From Spirodela intermedia (taxonomy: Eukaryota; Streptophyta; Magnoliopsida; Alismatales; Araceae): a DNA stretch of 64,000 nucleotides. Within the stretch, counting starts at the first letter, position 1. Every line of letters starts with the position of its first letter. Below are positions 34,549 to 44,950 of the stretch, piece by piece. The notes beneath the pieces were generated by a model that ran no database searches, was not told the DNA's origin, and saw only the letters and a list, made by a program, of their open reading frames with translations. Location of the stretch: the NCBI GenBank assembly GCA_902729315.2, contig LR746267.1, positions 9,914,424 through 9,978,423 on the forward strand. Direction: 5' to 3'. A program made the translations under genes and the position numbers.

Positions 34549-37514
34549 AGACTGGTTGGTGATGATAGTCAAGGGAAGAAGCATCTTTCAACGTACGATT
34601 ATGGTAGCATTTCATTTACCATTTAGATGGTATTTACTGACCAGCTGTAGGCTTTTTGTTCATTTAGATTTAAATCCATTTAAAGGATTAAATCATGGAA
34701 TCTATAGGGTACTTGATGATGAATGAAATATATATATTTATATATAAAAAATATAAAGATCAAACTCGTCTCTTTCAAACAATGCCATGCCCTTTTATTT
34801 ACCCCAGTAGTTTTCAGCTACAATGTTACTTTTCTCTCTATATACATAAAAATGTCAGCCCTATTAACTCGTTAGAAACTTTGAATGACTTAGAATGAAT
34901 ACCATTTAAAATCTTACGTCATCCTAATGAGTTTGGTTCAAGGTAAGCGTGCCTGATGTTGATGGATAATATGTTTTAATCGCAAGATGTATAAGTGTCT
35001 TCAAGTCTATGGCCATCATGTCATTTCGTTTATTTAATAATATTAAGTAAATATTATATATATATATATATTTAAATGACGGGGAGAATTGTCCATTTTG
35101 TATCGATGCCGTGAGGGAAGAAAACTGGCAAACTCCATCTGATGTAAAGCGGCTAGCTGCAATTGATGGCTAACACCTAACGAAATTGTTGATCTTTTGT
35201 CCTGATCCCTCTGAACGCCAAAATTTCTCGATTTCATCAATGAGCACACACACACACTATCAACCTTTGGGGTATGAGATAGAAGTAACAGGAACGATGA
35301 TTCTCATGCAAGAATGCTAGTCTTGGTCTGTAGGTCTGAACGATGCACGAGTCTAGTCTGTTCCCTCTCGGTAGGCACAGCTGTCCATCAGTTGCTTGGG
35401 CTGCCCCCACTTGGAGTTCGGCCAAAGCATCATCTTATGCCAAAAAAGGGTATCTAATATCAAGCACATGAGTCTCGATGTGGTTCAATCACCCAGGATT
35501 ATTTCTTCTCATTCTATATTCCAGTGGCCATAGATTGTAGTTCTGCTCTGCATAACATTTCATGGGTATGCCGCAGTCCGTTTCTTTCTACACCTCGTCA
35601 ACCCTAATGGCGAAGGGCGCCGGGAAACCGGTTTCCATCACTCGGCGGAGCCAGTGTCACACTCGAAGCTTGTCGGATCCGCAACTATGGATTGGATCCC
35701 AGCCTATAGATCAGATTCAGTCGAACAGCAGGCGGACCGAGCATCGGTTCCTGGTGGGCGGGAAAACCTCTCGACGCACGTTCTCCCATTATGGGGTGGA
35801 AAGAACGCTGGCGTGGCGGGCTTTCCCGGCGGCCCGGATCGTCGCCTGTTAGGTATTAAAGAGGAAGTCTTGTGAGGGCTTTCCCCTATCAATTTTTAAT
35901 GTGGAGAGATTCGACGGTTAGAATGCGTAGCGGGGCCTTCCTCCTTCCTCCTTCCACCTCCTCCTGCTGTATTCTATGACAGAGAATACATGTTATTCCC
36001 GGACGAAGGAAAGTCTTCCGCGCGACTTGAAGAGGCTGTTTGGCGCCGGCGTGGCGACCAAGGCCGATCGCGGCGAGAATAGGTGTGGGTCAACCTTGGA
36101 CCCGTGAGACAAAGTCAGCGAACCACGTGGGCCTGCTTCTAGGAAGTCATAGAGTGCGGTGTTGCGAGACGAGTAGAAAACGTTAGTTTTTGTTGAGGTC
36201 CCTATCTCCGCCTTAATTTCTCGATTTTATTGTTTCTTCGGTCCAAAATTGCATGCCGTCAGCTATCCTATGCCCTTATTTATTAGATAAAAACTGATAT
36301 GAAAACAATTTCTGGTCCATTAGGTTATAAAAGTCAACCCATTTTTTTCATCGTCACTGAATCTTCTAGTCCGCTTCCCGCAAACATATATACTAGTACA
36401 AAAATAGATACATAGAAACTGCCTCCAAAATTCTGCAAACTACCCGCCCTCCAAACCCGGGTCTTCTAAACCTTCATTGAAATCATTCACAGATGCAAAA
36501 CCCTGATAACTAAATTATCTACTTAATGGCGCGGCAACGGTGCACCAACTAGAATCCCAGTCCGAATAGCTATACGAAAGCGGACCCATAAATAGTGAAC
36601 AGTTGCATGTGAGATAGAGGCCACACTTGTGAGATGTATGTTCCCTGATTAATTCCTTGCAATGTACGTCTCATTGATAGCGAATCCTGCCTGGGTCCTC
36701 TTCGCAGGTTCATCATTCTAAAAATGTATTTGCTCGTCTCCTCTGACAATCTCACGAACCATGAATTTAGGTCATAAAACGGCGCAGTTTTTTTTTAGAA
36801 TGGGCCGAACTTCCGGGAGGTCGGTCACCCTCTCGGTACTTCACACACCCTATTTACATAGGTGACTGTCAGCACGTTTTTCGGAGCTGGGGCACCCTTC
36901 GGCGCGTTATTCTAGACCACACTGTTGTTGTTACGAGACGTGTGAAGACTCAATAACCATTCATTATGCGCTGCGAACCAAGCGAGGGGCCGGAGAAGGA
37001 ACGAGGATGAGCAAGCGATGTCTTCTTCGTTCTAGCCTCCCCTGAGGAAGGGCACAAAGACTGGACGAACAGGGACACGTTCACGTTTCGGAAGGAAGGA
37101 TTATTTGGAAGGTAATGATAGATCATTAGAGACATTCCTCGAAGACAAAAAGTAAGAGGTCGTTCTGATTGTGCTCTATTGAGAGGTAGCTGACAATAGG
37201 TCCCATATACTTGGAAATGAGGCATGATAGATCATTATCGGTGCCAACTTGCTGTGGGTCGGGCATCATAACAGTTTGTGATCAAGACGCAGAATCTGGG
37301 CATTAGATTCTCCGTATTTAGAGAATAAGGCCGCCCAGATCTGAATCAACTGTCATCGCGTATACTGGGCCATATACTGAAGAACCAAAATTAATTTGTC
37401 GCGTTGTCTATTCGAGCGAATTACATTCTCCTAAAACAGCGAGTGATATCTGCTCCTATGAAGATGCTTCAGCTTAGACGAGCACGGAAACCCTTACGCT
37501 GAGAGGGAAGACGA
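34549..37514. other. Intergenic DNA of medium GC, no recognisable gene
   Basis: No gene family was recognised. A short (TA)n lies near 35055-35070. 35560-35880 is GC-richer with short open frames of no known family. A reverse-strand frame at 36950-37225 (91 codons) has no recognised match. A 5S-like block is listed separately at 36797-36845. Confidence 0.4.
36797..36845 (-). repeat. Possible 5S rRNA-derived block
   Basis: GAACTTCCGGGAGGTC followed by CACCC and CGGTACT resembles, in reverse complement, the 3' half of plant 5S rRNA around its GGGTGACCTCCTGGGAAGTC segment, with insertions and substitutions. Such pieces occur in 5S-derived SINEs and Cassandra-type LTRs. Only about 40 bp can be aligned by eye, so this is tentative. 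Confidence 0.3.
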
Positions 37515-37519
37515 AAGGG

Positions 37520-37589
37520 GGAGAGAGAGAGAGAGAGAGAGATCTTATGCGACAGGTTGGTGCCACCCTTCTCTCTCTCTCTCTCTCTC
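37520..37589. repeat. Facing (GA)n and (CT)n microsatellites
   Basis: (GA)n at 37520-37542 and (CT)n at 37570-37589 are separated by 27 bp. On one strand they are complementary and could pair into a hairpin. Confidence 0.9.
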
Positions 37590-39426
37590 CCTCTTCTTGT
37601 TGCATTCTCTCACTTACCTGCCCAGACCCATCCGGCTGGAGGCGTTCGTGGAGTGCTCTGAAGGTCTCTCGGACAGAGTGGCGTCCAGCTGTCCACTGAC
37701 GGCGAAAGCTGTGCCGCCGTCATAATCACGGTTGTAGATCCCTTCCCAGTGGGATAGATTCTCTGATTTACCACGTACCTGATGAACGAGTCTACGCGTT
37801 GCCGACAGTTTTTCTCTCCTCTAGTCTGCACATTTCTGATTGGGTGAGGCAATGAGATCTCCCGGGAAGCTGGGCACTGTGTGAAGTGGGCGGGCTGGGA
37901 GGATGTGCGTCGTGTCGGAGTGGTCGCTTCCGGCCACGAAGCTTCTTCCCCGGCGGCCGCTCGCCGTCTCTGGTTCGCTTGGTGCAGGTCGGGAACGGAG
38001 CCCCGTCTTCCTTACCAGTGATGTAGCCCTCACATGGGGATCCGCCCTCGCCTTGCATCAACTGAATCAGAGGGGGAGGCGGAGGTCACAACCGTCGCCG
38101 GCGGTGGTGGTTTGTCGGCGTCTGATCTCCTGCTGCCCATGTGCTGCTCCTTGCCTCCTCCTGTCGTGCAGGTGAGCGTTTCATATCTTATTTTCCTCCC
38201 CGGGTGATCGATTTAGGTTCTAATGCGAGTGGTAGGTACGCTTAGATCTCGAGGTGACTCGATACTCGTGTGGCCCGTCTAGTCTCGGAGAGTATTCAAT
38301 TGATCGTGTTTCCTAGTTCCATCATCCGGCTCCGTGATTCGGGTGGATCTCTCCTCTGCTCTCTGATAGTCAGACCCCAAAGAAAGTGGAGGAAGAAGAC
38401 GAGGAAACGTATCTCCATCAGATGAAAACGGTCCGACCGCGGCCTTTCCATGCCTGACCTTGCGCGAGCAGTCGCGATCTCCCCGCTCGATTTAGACATG
38501 AAACCCATGAAATCACCAGCCATGAAACCCTATCTCTCTCTCTCTCTCTGTGAGTGGATCTGAGGACGAGGAACAAATATCTCTCTAAAGTCGCTACGTT
38601 TTCCCCGCACCGCCCACGCCCCTTTCCATTCTATTCTTTCTTTCTCTGAATCCGTCCTTGCCTGCTTCCCTGTTCGTATTTCTCTGAATCTTTCAGTCCA
38701 GGTTGTTAAGTCTCGGCTTCTTTCAATATCATCGCCGAGACTAGCGCTATTTTTCTGCTCATAAAATGATCCCTTACACTTTCGTCTTGAATCCAGTGAA
38801 TTTATCTCGCATATGATGTGACCGGGCCCGGAGGAGATTTACAGAGGCTCAGTTTCGCCCGGAAGAGTGGAGCTTTCTGCTCCCCGTGCTCCCCCTTTTC
38901 TTCTTGCTTTCTCCATCTTCTGAGTCTTATGATCACGCCAAGCTGTAGAATGGAGATTCCTGCTCCTTATGATGGTCCTCGTCGACTTGGGTGTGCTCAT
39001 CATCTCGCAGTTCTCGCTTCTCCAATGGGCTTCCTCGACTGGATTTTTCCGGGCTGAGATTCTCAGCGATTCTCATCACTCGAGTACGTAATTCTTCTCC
39101 GCTTTCTTGTTCACGGGAACGCGCGCTAATGGGCTCTCTCTGGGTACGTGGACCAGTTACGGGCTTATGAACATTCTTAAATTGGGCTTCGAACTGCGCA
39201 GTCAGAACTGCGATACTTGCTTACTGCGCCGATCCTTCCTTGACTTTGCCTTGGATGAGAGGGGAAGAAGGGGATAGCGGGGAGAGAGAGAGAGAGACTT
39301 GGGTCTGGGGAGTTACAGGTAGAGTTAACTATTTTCGTGGGCGGTGGTCCGCCTCCATTGCTGATGTGTCTGTAAGGAAAGGGGCGTAAGGATCGGGGCC
39401 TACTCGTAGTAGGCCCCCTCCCCAGG
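37590..39426. other. Region downstream of the carotenoid dioxygenase gene
   Basis: No gene was recognised. 37850-38172 is GC-rich and ends in CAG/GTGAGC at 38169-38175, a good plus-strand splice donor, so it could be a non-coding leader exon; no following coding exon is apparent before the opposite-strand gene. Pyrimidine-rich stretches lie at 38530-38550 and 38640-38720. Confidence 0.35.
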
Positions 39427-41232
39427 CTAGGGCTTCTCCCTCTGTGCGCGGAGCTCCGCCGCGGCGACGAAGAGGCCGTGGAAGCCGTACGGCACCCGCC
39501 GGGGCAGGGACACCTCAGCGACCACCTCCAGGTCCGGCGACCTTGCGTCCATCATGAGGAAGCTCGACTCCCGCGTGCTCTCGTCGTGCAGGTACGTCAC
39601 CAGGTACCCGTCGTCCTCCTCCTCCCCCTCGTCCGGCGCCGGCACGAAGATTGGCTCGCCACCGAACCTTCGGGGGCCGTACATGCGGGAGGCGGCCACG
39701 CAGTCGCTGCCCTTCTTCTCCATGTCGAGCTTCACCACCCCGGCCACCTTCGGCTGCGGGTCCCCCACACCGAGGTAGGCGTAGCGGTTGCGGCGCCCCA
39801 GGTAGCTTGGGTTGATCACGCCGAAGTCGAGGTTCCCGGCGGAGAGCGGGGTCCGGGACACGGCACCGCTCCTGAGGTCGATCCTCACCATCTCCACGCA
39901 GCTGTGGACGAGCTCCATCCTGTCGAGCGCGTGCTCAACAGACAGCACGTTGGGTGCCACCAGCACCACGGTGGCGCCGCCGTCCTCCTCCCACGCGTTG
40001 ACTGTGTGCAACGGGTTGAATCCGGGCACGTCGAACCACCTGATGTCGCTCTCGGACGCCGCGTACCGCGGCAGTACACCGACCCTGGGCACCTTCCCGG
40101 CGTTGGCACCGACGGGAGAGCCGGCCCCCAGTACCATCTGCATCGGCTGCATGACGATCTGGATGTCGCAGAAGATGGCGTACTTGTCGGTGATGGCGAA
40201 GTCGTGGAGGAAGGAGGGCTGGGTGACGGAGAAGATGGGCACGTCCGACTGCTTCCTTCCCTCAGCGTCGAAGCGGAAGTAAGTGACGAACGGGGGCACC
40301 GGCCCGTACCGGAACGCGAAAACCTCGCCGGTGATGGGGTCCTTCTTGGGATGAGCCGTCATGCCCATGGAGAGTTTGCCCTCAAAGTCCCACCGGCCGA
40401 TGGTGTTCATGTCGCCGGATGGGGAGAGGTGAACCGCGTAGGGGAGGTCCGACTCTCCGAGGGCGAAGAGACGACCGCCGAAGAAGGCGAGGCTGGTGTT
40501 CGCTAGGCCGACGCCTTCGGAGGGATCCATCTGTCCCGTGACCACGCGGGCGACGATAGCAGCGCCACGAACGAGGCCACCGACTCCGTGGAAGCCCGAG
40601 AAGACGTTTGGGAGGACGTTCCCGCCGGCCTCCCGCTCCACCAGGTACTTGTAGGTCTGGACATAACGGCTGCACAAGGTGGCAGGTGCGGCGCCGTCGC
40701 CACCAGCGGGGAGGAGTATGGAGTGAAGCATGCCGTCGCCGTCGAAGAGGTGGTGCGTCCCGCGGGGAAGGTGCTGGGGGTTCGGGCCATTGCGGACGTA
40801 GGCGCCGCCGCGGAGGGCGCGGGGGATTCTTCCCCTGACGACGGGGCAAGGCGTCGGGGGTAGCTCGCCGACGGGGGCCCAGTTGTCGGCGAGGACGTAG
40901 CGGGGGTCGACGGAGGGGCGTTGGACGGGGGGGTCAATGAAATTGTTGATGATGGCGTCGAAGGCGTTGCTGAGGGAGTTGGCCAGGGATGGCGCTGGTG
41001 TCGCCTCGATCGGCCTCCTGAGGACCTTTACGGGCGGGGGGGCCGATGAGGGGGAAACCGAAGAAGGGCGGACAGTGGTAGTGCTGCTCTCGGCGGGAGG
41101 GCGCTCGTTGGTGAGAACTGCGGAGGTGCGGCGCTGGTGATGGCCAGAAGGAAGGACCTTGGAGGCGGAGTGGGGGTTGTGGGGAAATGGGATGGCGGCA
41201 CTGGAGAGGAAGGAGCACGACAGGGCGTCCAT
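39427..41232 (-). CDS. CCD4: Carotenoid cleavage dioxygenase 4 (plastid), intronless
   Basis: A single uninterrupted frame of 601 residues. CCD4 enzymes cut carotenoids at the 9,10 (9',10') double bonds in plastids, often in plastoglobules, yielding apocarotenoids such as beta-ionone and lowering carotenoid content. The four iron-binding histidines are visible: His 294 (TAHPKK), His 343 (FLHDFA), His 409 (PLHTVNAW) and His 585 (GFHGLF). The first 65 residues are rich in Ser, Thr and Pro and poor in acidic residues, fitting a transit peptide; the conserved core starts near residue 88 and includes NWAPVGELPPTPCPV and RNGPNPQ. The frame is open upstream to 41370, but that extension overlaps a TATA-like box and lacks family similarity, so the Met at 41232 is chosen. 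NCED was considered; the ELPPTPCPVVRG context and the C-terminal end favour CCD4. Confidence 0.93.
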   Translation of the reverse strand: MDALSCSFLSSAAIPFPHNPHSASKVLPSGHHQRRTSAVLTNERPPAESSTTTVRPSSVSPSSAPPPVKVLRRPIEATPAPSLANSLSNAFDAIINNFIDPPVQRPSVDPRYVLADNWAPVGELPPTPCPVVRGRIPRALRGGAYVRNGPNPQHLPRGTHHLFDGDGMLHSILLPAGGDGAAPATLCSRYVQTYKYLVEREAGGNVLPNVFSGFHGVGGLVRGAAIVARVVTGQMDPSEGVGLANTSLAFFGGRLFALGESDLPYAVHLSPSGDMNTIGRWDFEGKLSMGMTAHPKKDPITGEVFAFRYGPVPPFVTYFRFDAEGRKQSDVPIFSVTQPSFLHDFAITDKYAIFCDIQIVMQPMQMVLGAGSPVGANAGKVPRVGVLPRYAASESDIRWFDVPGFNPLHTVNAWEEDGGATVVLVAPNVLSVEHALDRMELVHSCVEMVRIDLRSGAVSRTPLSAGNLDFGVINPSYLGRRNRYAYLGVGDPQPKVAGVVKLDMEKKGSDCVAASRMYGPRRFGGEPIFVPAPDEGEEEDDGYLVTYLHDESTRESSFLMMDARSPDLEVVAEVSLPRRVPYGFHGLFVAAAELRAQREKP

Positions 41233-41350
41233 CGCGGGTGACCCTCTCTCACTTACTCCGCGCTTCACTGGACGGTGCCCCCTCCCCAAGTGGGCGAGAT
41301 CCGATTGAAGCTCGCATATGTGGGTGGGTGAGGGGAGAGGGGGTGCGAAA

Positions 41351-41358
41351 TATTTATT
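41351..41358 (-). promoter_or_regulatory. Putative TATA box of CCD4
   Basis: Reverse-strand AATAAATA lies 119 bp before the start codon in otherwise GC-rich DNA, allowing a leader of about 85 bases. Confidence 0.45.
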
Positions 41359-41380
41359 AGCTCGCGTCATCCCCGGTCCC

Positions 41381-43600
41381 GGCGGCGGCGCTCTGAAGGA
41401 TTATCCGTTCCCCGAAAATATCTAGCGCAATGGAAGAAGGAGACGGCGAAGCGGCGGTAGGCCCGAGTTGCCGTCGCGGTCGCGTGGCTCTTTCTGGCCA
41501 GCGGGCAACTTCAATGGCCGATATTTATGGCGTTCTTGTCACCCTCTGCCGCGCCCGTTAGCTGAAAATTAAAGGACCACGTCGAAGGCATGACGGAGAC
41601 GCTCCGGTGAAAGATCAGCAGAGGGAAAGATCTCGCAGCCCAATCCTCCTCCTTCCTCACGGCCAAATACTCTCTCCCCTTCTCGTCCCCTCACCAACGA
41701 AGCTGTCTACACTATCAAAGCAAACGCAGTGCCGGTTAGCAAAATCGTGGCATCTCTCTCCATCATCGGGTTACTTTCAAGGGCATGCGCTATCATCTTC
41801 ATTTGCGTGCCCGATTACGGTGAAGAGAAGATGTCAGACGAGCTGACATCCCAACATCTCCCAATATGAAACATTGGTTCAGGAAAAATCTCAATCTACG
41901 ATTTTACAGCGGGCGTAGAGGTTCGATGTGGCGGTTCCTATCTTGGTCCCTTGCTCTCCTTTAGAACGCGAAGATTGAAACCCACCCCGAGATTTCTACC
42001 TGTTTGAAGAATTGTGGTGGATGGGATCTCTATCTGAACGCCGAGGAATAGGGACCTCTCATGGAAGTCTCACCAGATTCAGGGGCCGTCCCGAGGATGA
42101 GAGACTACGACGCCAGGAACATGCCATGCTCTGCAGTCACCTATTTCACTCGACGCTTGATAAACCTCAATTTTATTGGAGTAAAAATCACAATCACTCC
42201 AGCCGTCCGTAACTAGTCTTACAAACGCCATCCGTATTCGACTCCAACCAATGTTCCAATGTTCCAGCTTACGATGTTCCGCATGTTTTTTCGGGGAAAG
42301 TGTCAGCGGCGTCCAGGATTGCTTTATTCCACTCTCATCACTGCCGCATCCAAGGACACGACTGGCGTCCAGCCGCCAGCAAACCAGTGAAGCTCAAAGA
42401 GACCACCCCTCCCCTTTCGGTGGGAGATGAAATCTGATGGGAGATGAAATCGGTGTTCGACGTAATGCCAGTGTCAGAGGGTCCCCCGCGGGGCAAGCAA
42501 CGCAACATCGACGGCTGGAGGACAGCATGCCCGCAAGGGGGCGAACTGACAGCTCGGAGACCCCACCTAGTTAACGGTCGGCCCATCAAACGGCGGAATT
42601 GTCCCCGGTTAACTCCAAACAAGACAAAGTGGACGGATGGAGAGACAAAAGGGTTACCACGTTGAGGATTTTTCAGTCTTCCTCCGGGGTCTCCCTTGCG
42701 GATGAATAGCCGCTGGCCGGGAACACCTCGTAGTAAAGGTCCTCGAGTTGGTCCGGCTGTCTGTGAAAGCATTATGGTGGGGCAGACGGAGGGACGGCAA
42801 GGCCGATGAAGCTGCAGGTGATAGGGGAGACGGCCAAACGTAAGAGGTTGCCTCGATGGGCTCCCTGGAGGGATCGTCTTGTACGCGGAGGTTTAGGGCG
42901 GAGCCGGAGGAGGGTTGACAGAGATGGTTTTGACGCCGAATAGAGGGCGGGGGCGGCCGTTGATCACCACAGTTGGGTACCAATATATACGACTATTATT
43001 TTCCACACACCACCCTCACGACGAAGACGTAGCCGTCAGGAAAGAAGCGTAGTTTAATACCTGGCCACTCCATCCATCCCAAGAGATTAAAATTTCATAA
43101 GAGGATAAACTTTCCCCTTCTGTTTGACAAGGACGTTGGATTCTTTGGATTCGATATTCCAGCGGGGAATTCTATGTTAATCTTCGGAAAACATATAAAA
43201 TGCAAACTATAATCATCACTTGAAATTGATAGAACCGGTCCGACCTCAGATATAGTAGTAGAGGAGCCCAATTTGTAACCCATCCCACTGAATGCTGAGA
43301 AACATTCCCCTTCTATTTGGCTAAGAACTTGGATGCTTCGACTTTGATAGGCCAGCGGAGAAGTCCATGCTCATCTTTGGAAACTGTCGAGACACTTAGA
43401 CTTCATCTGAGCGCCAGTGCTCCTCCTGTTCTAGATACACCTGGGAACAAGGGAACAAAGCAGCCAAAACGGAGAGGGCGAAGGCTTAAAACTCTCGTAC
43501 TCTCCTCTCTCATTTGGGTATTGGATCGGGGCTGGTATTTATACCAGCCACTAAAATAATAAGGAGAATTCGACTGGTTCAGAAAAGGAAAGAAAAAAAT
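41381..43600. other. Upstream region of CCD4, no recognisable gene
   Basis: Medium-GC DNA. Reading frames at 41607-41846, 42338-42983 and 43317-43559 are short, have no recognised similarity and show no splice context. Two near-identical phrases, TTCCCCTTCTGTTTGAC at 43111 and TTCCCCTTCTATTTGGC at 43306, each followed by GG(A)C..TTGGAT and a CCAGCGGGGAA/CCAGCGGAGAA block, show a tandem duplication of about 195 bp in this interval. Confidence 0.45.
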
Positions 43601-43629
43601 TACGTCAATGAAATAAAATGAAATAAATA

Positions 43630-44950
43630 CATTATATTCTGCAAATTCCTCTTAATTTGGTGAATGTACATCGTCCATTCACAGCTTGGATACAGATTGA
43701 TGAAAATACGGCTTTGTTCTGGCCTTTGGTAAATATATCTACAACTTGATTACTCATAGACAAATATGGTATGCAAATCAGTCTACTTTTTAACTTTTTT
43801 TGATAAAATATGGTATGCAAATCAGTCTACAACTTGATAGTTGACTTATTGTGGTAATAAAGTCTCATTAGATCATCTCTCTTAATCTTCAAGTTTTCTA
43901 GAATAATCTTCATCTAGAATACATCACATACACTTTCTATCATAATTCAAAATTATGTTTCTATACTTGGCCTTGTCATTACTTTTTGTTTCTAACTTGT
44001 CCATGTAATGAGGTTTCCATCAAGAAAGGTGCAATACCCAGAAGTTGATCTTCTATTTACGATACATTCATTATATTCAGCATTATTCTAAACTTCAAAC
44101 ATTTATTATATTCTATTTCTCTTAAATAAGATATATTTTCCTAGTATCCCTTTTGAGGTTGTACTCAATGAGCTGTATGCAAGTTTACTTGCCTTTAGAC
44201 TAATCATACTCACTACATAAGAAACACTTGATCATATAGGACACAAGTAATTTAATTTCCTCACTAGTAGTTGACACAGTTCCGAATCTATGACTAACTC
44301 TTCCTCGACTTCACTATGTTTGATGCTTGGTACTATTGGAGCATTTATTAGTTTATACATAGTTTTGCCAATTTTTTGTTGTAAATCCATGTTATATTTA
44401 TATTGAGAAATAAATCTACCCTTGTTTGAGTGAATCAATGTAATATTGAGAAAGTATTTTAATCTTCTGAATGTTATTAACTTGAACTTCTCAGCGAAAT
44501 ATTGATTGAGATATTCCCTTTCTTTGTCATAATTTTTAGATAGAATTATATCATCAATAGACACTATCATAGTTATAGCTCTTCAGAAGAATGATTTACC
44601 AAATTTTATTTGTACCCCATTTTGATCATGATCTTTGTAAACCAAGCAAGCAAGGCAACAGCCCACATAAACTATTATTCAGTTTGCATATTATGTTGGT
44701 AGTTGAATTCTTCTCATATCATGTGGAGGCTCTATATAGATTTCTTCTTCAAACTTTCTATGTAAAAATACATACTTCACATTCAACTCTGAAGTCATAA
44801 CTAGTTGACAATGAAGAAAAAAACTAGTTAAGATCTTTCTTTTCGCATGAACAAAAGTCTCAAGATAATTCACCCAATAAGTTTGTGAATATTTTTTTTG
44901 CACCCAATTGGTCTTTATCTTTTCGTCAATTTATCTACTCAATATTTTAT
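43630..44950 (-). mobile_element. Ty1/copia element C fragment, reverse strand
   Basis: Reverse-strand translation gives, from right to left, the start of the reverse transcriptase domain (about 44903-44691, with an ETFVHAKRK and KYVFLHRKFEEEIYIEPP block), its active-site half (about 44570-44232, SIDDIILSKN and LKYFLNI) and, after a deletion, the RNase H end (about 43820-43630, NQVVDIFTKG). In the catalytic motif the usual YVDD reads SIDD. A 25-bp phrase (AAATATGGTATGCAAATCAG and following) is duplicated at 43763 and 43806. Frameshifts show it is dead. Confidence 0.85.

Noticed and set aside
36950-37225. Reverse-strand 91-codon frame, considered as an organelle-derived piece
   Set aside because: The tone of the sequence suggested mitochondrial DNA, but no gene could be named. 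A search against mitochondrial genomes would decide; I make no claim.
41233-41370. N-terminal extension of 46 codons in front of CCD4
   Set aside because: It overlaps a TATA-like box and has no similarity to the family; the next Met starts a normal transit peptide.
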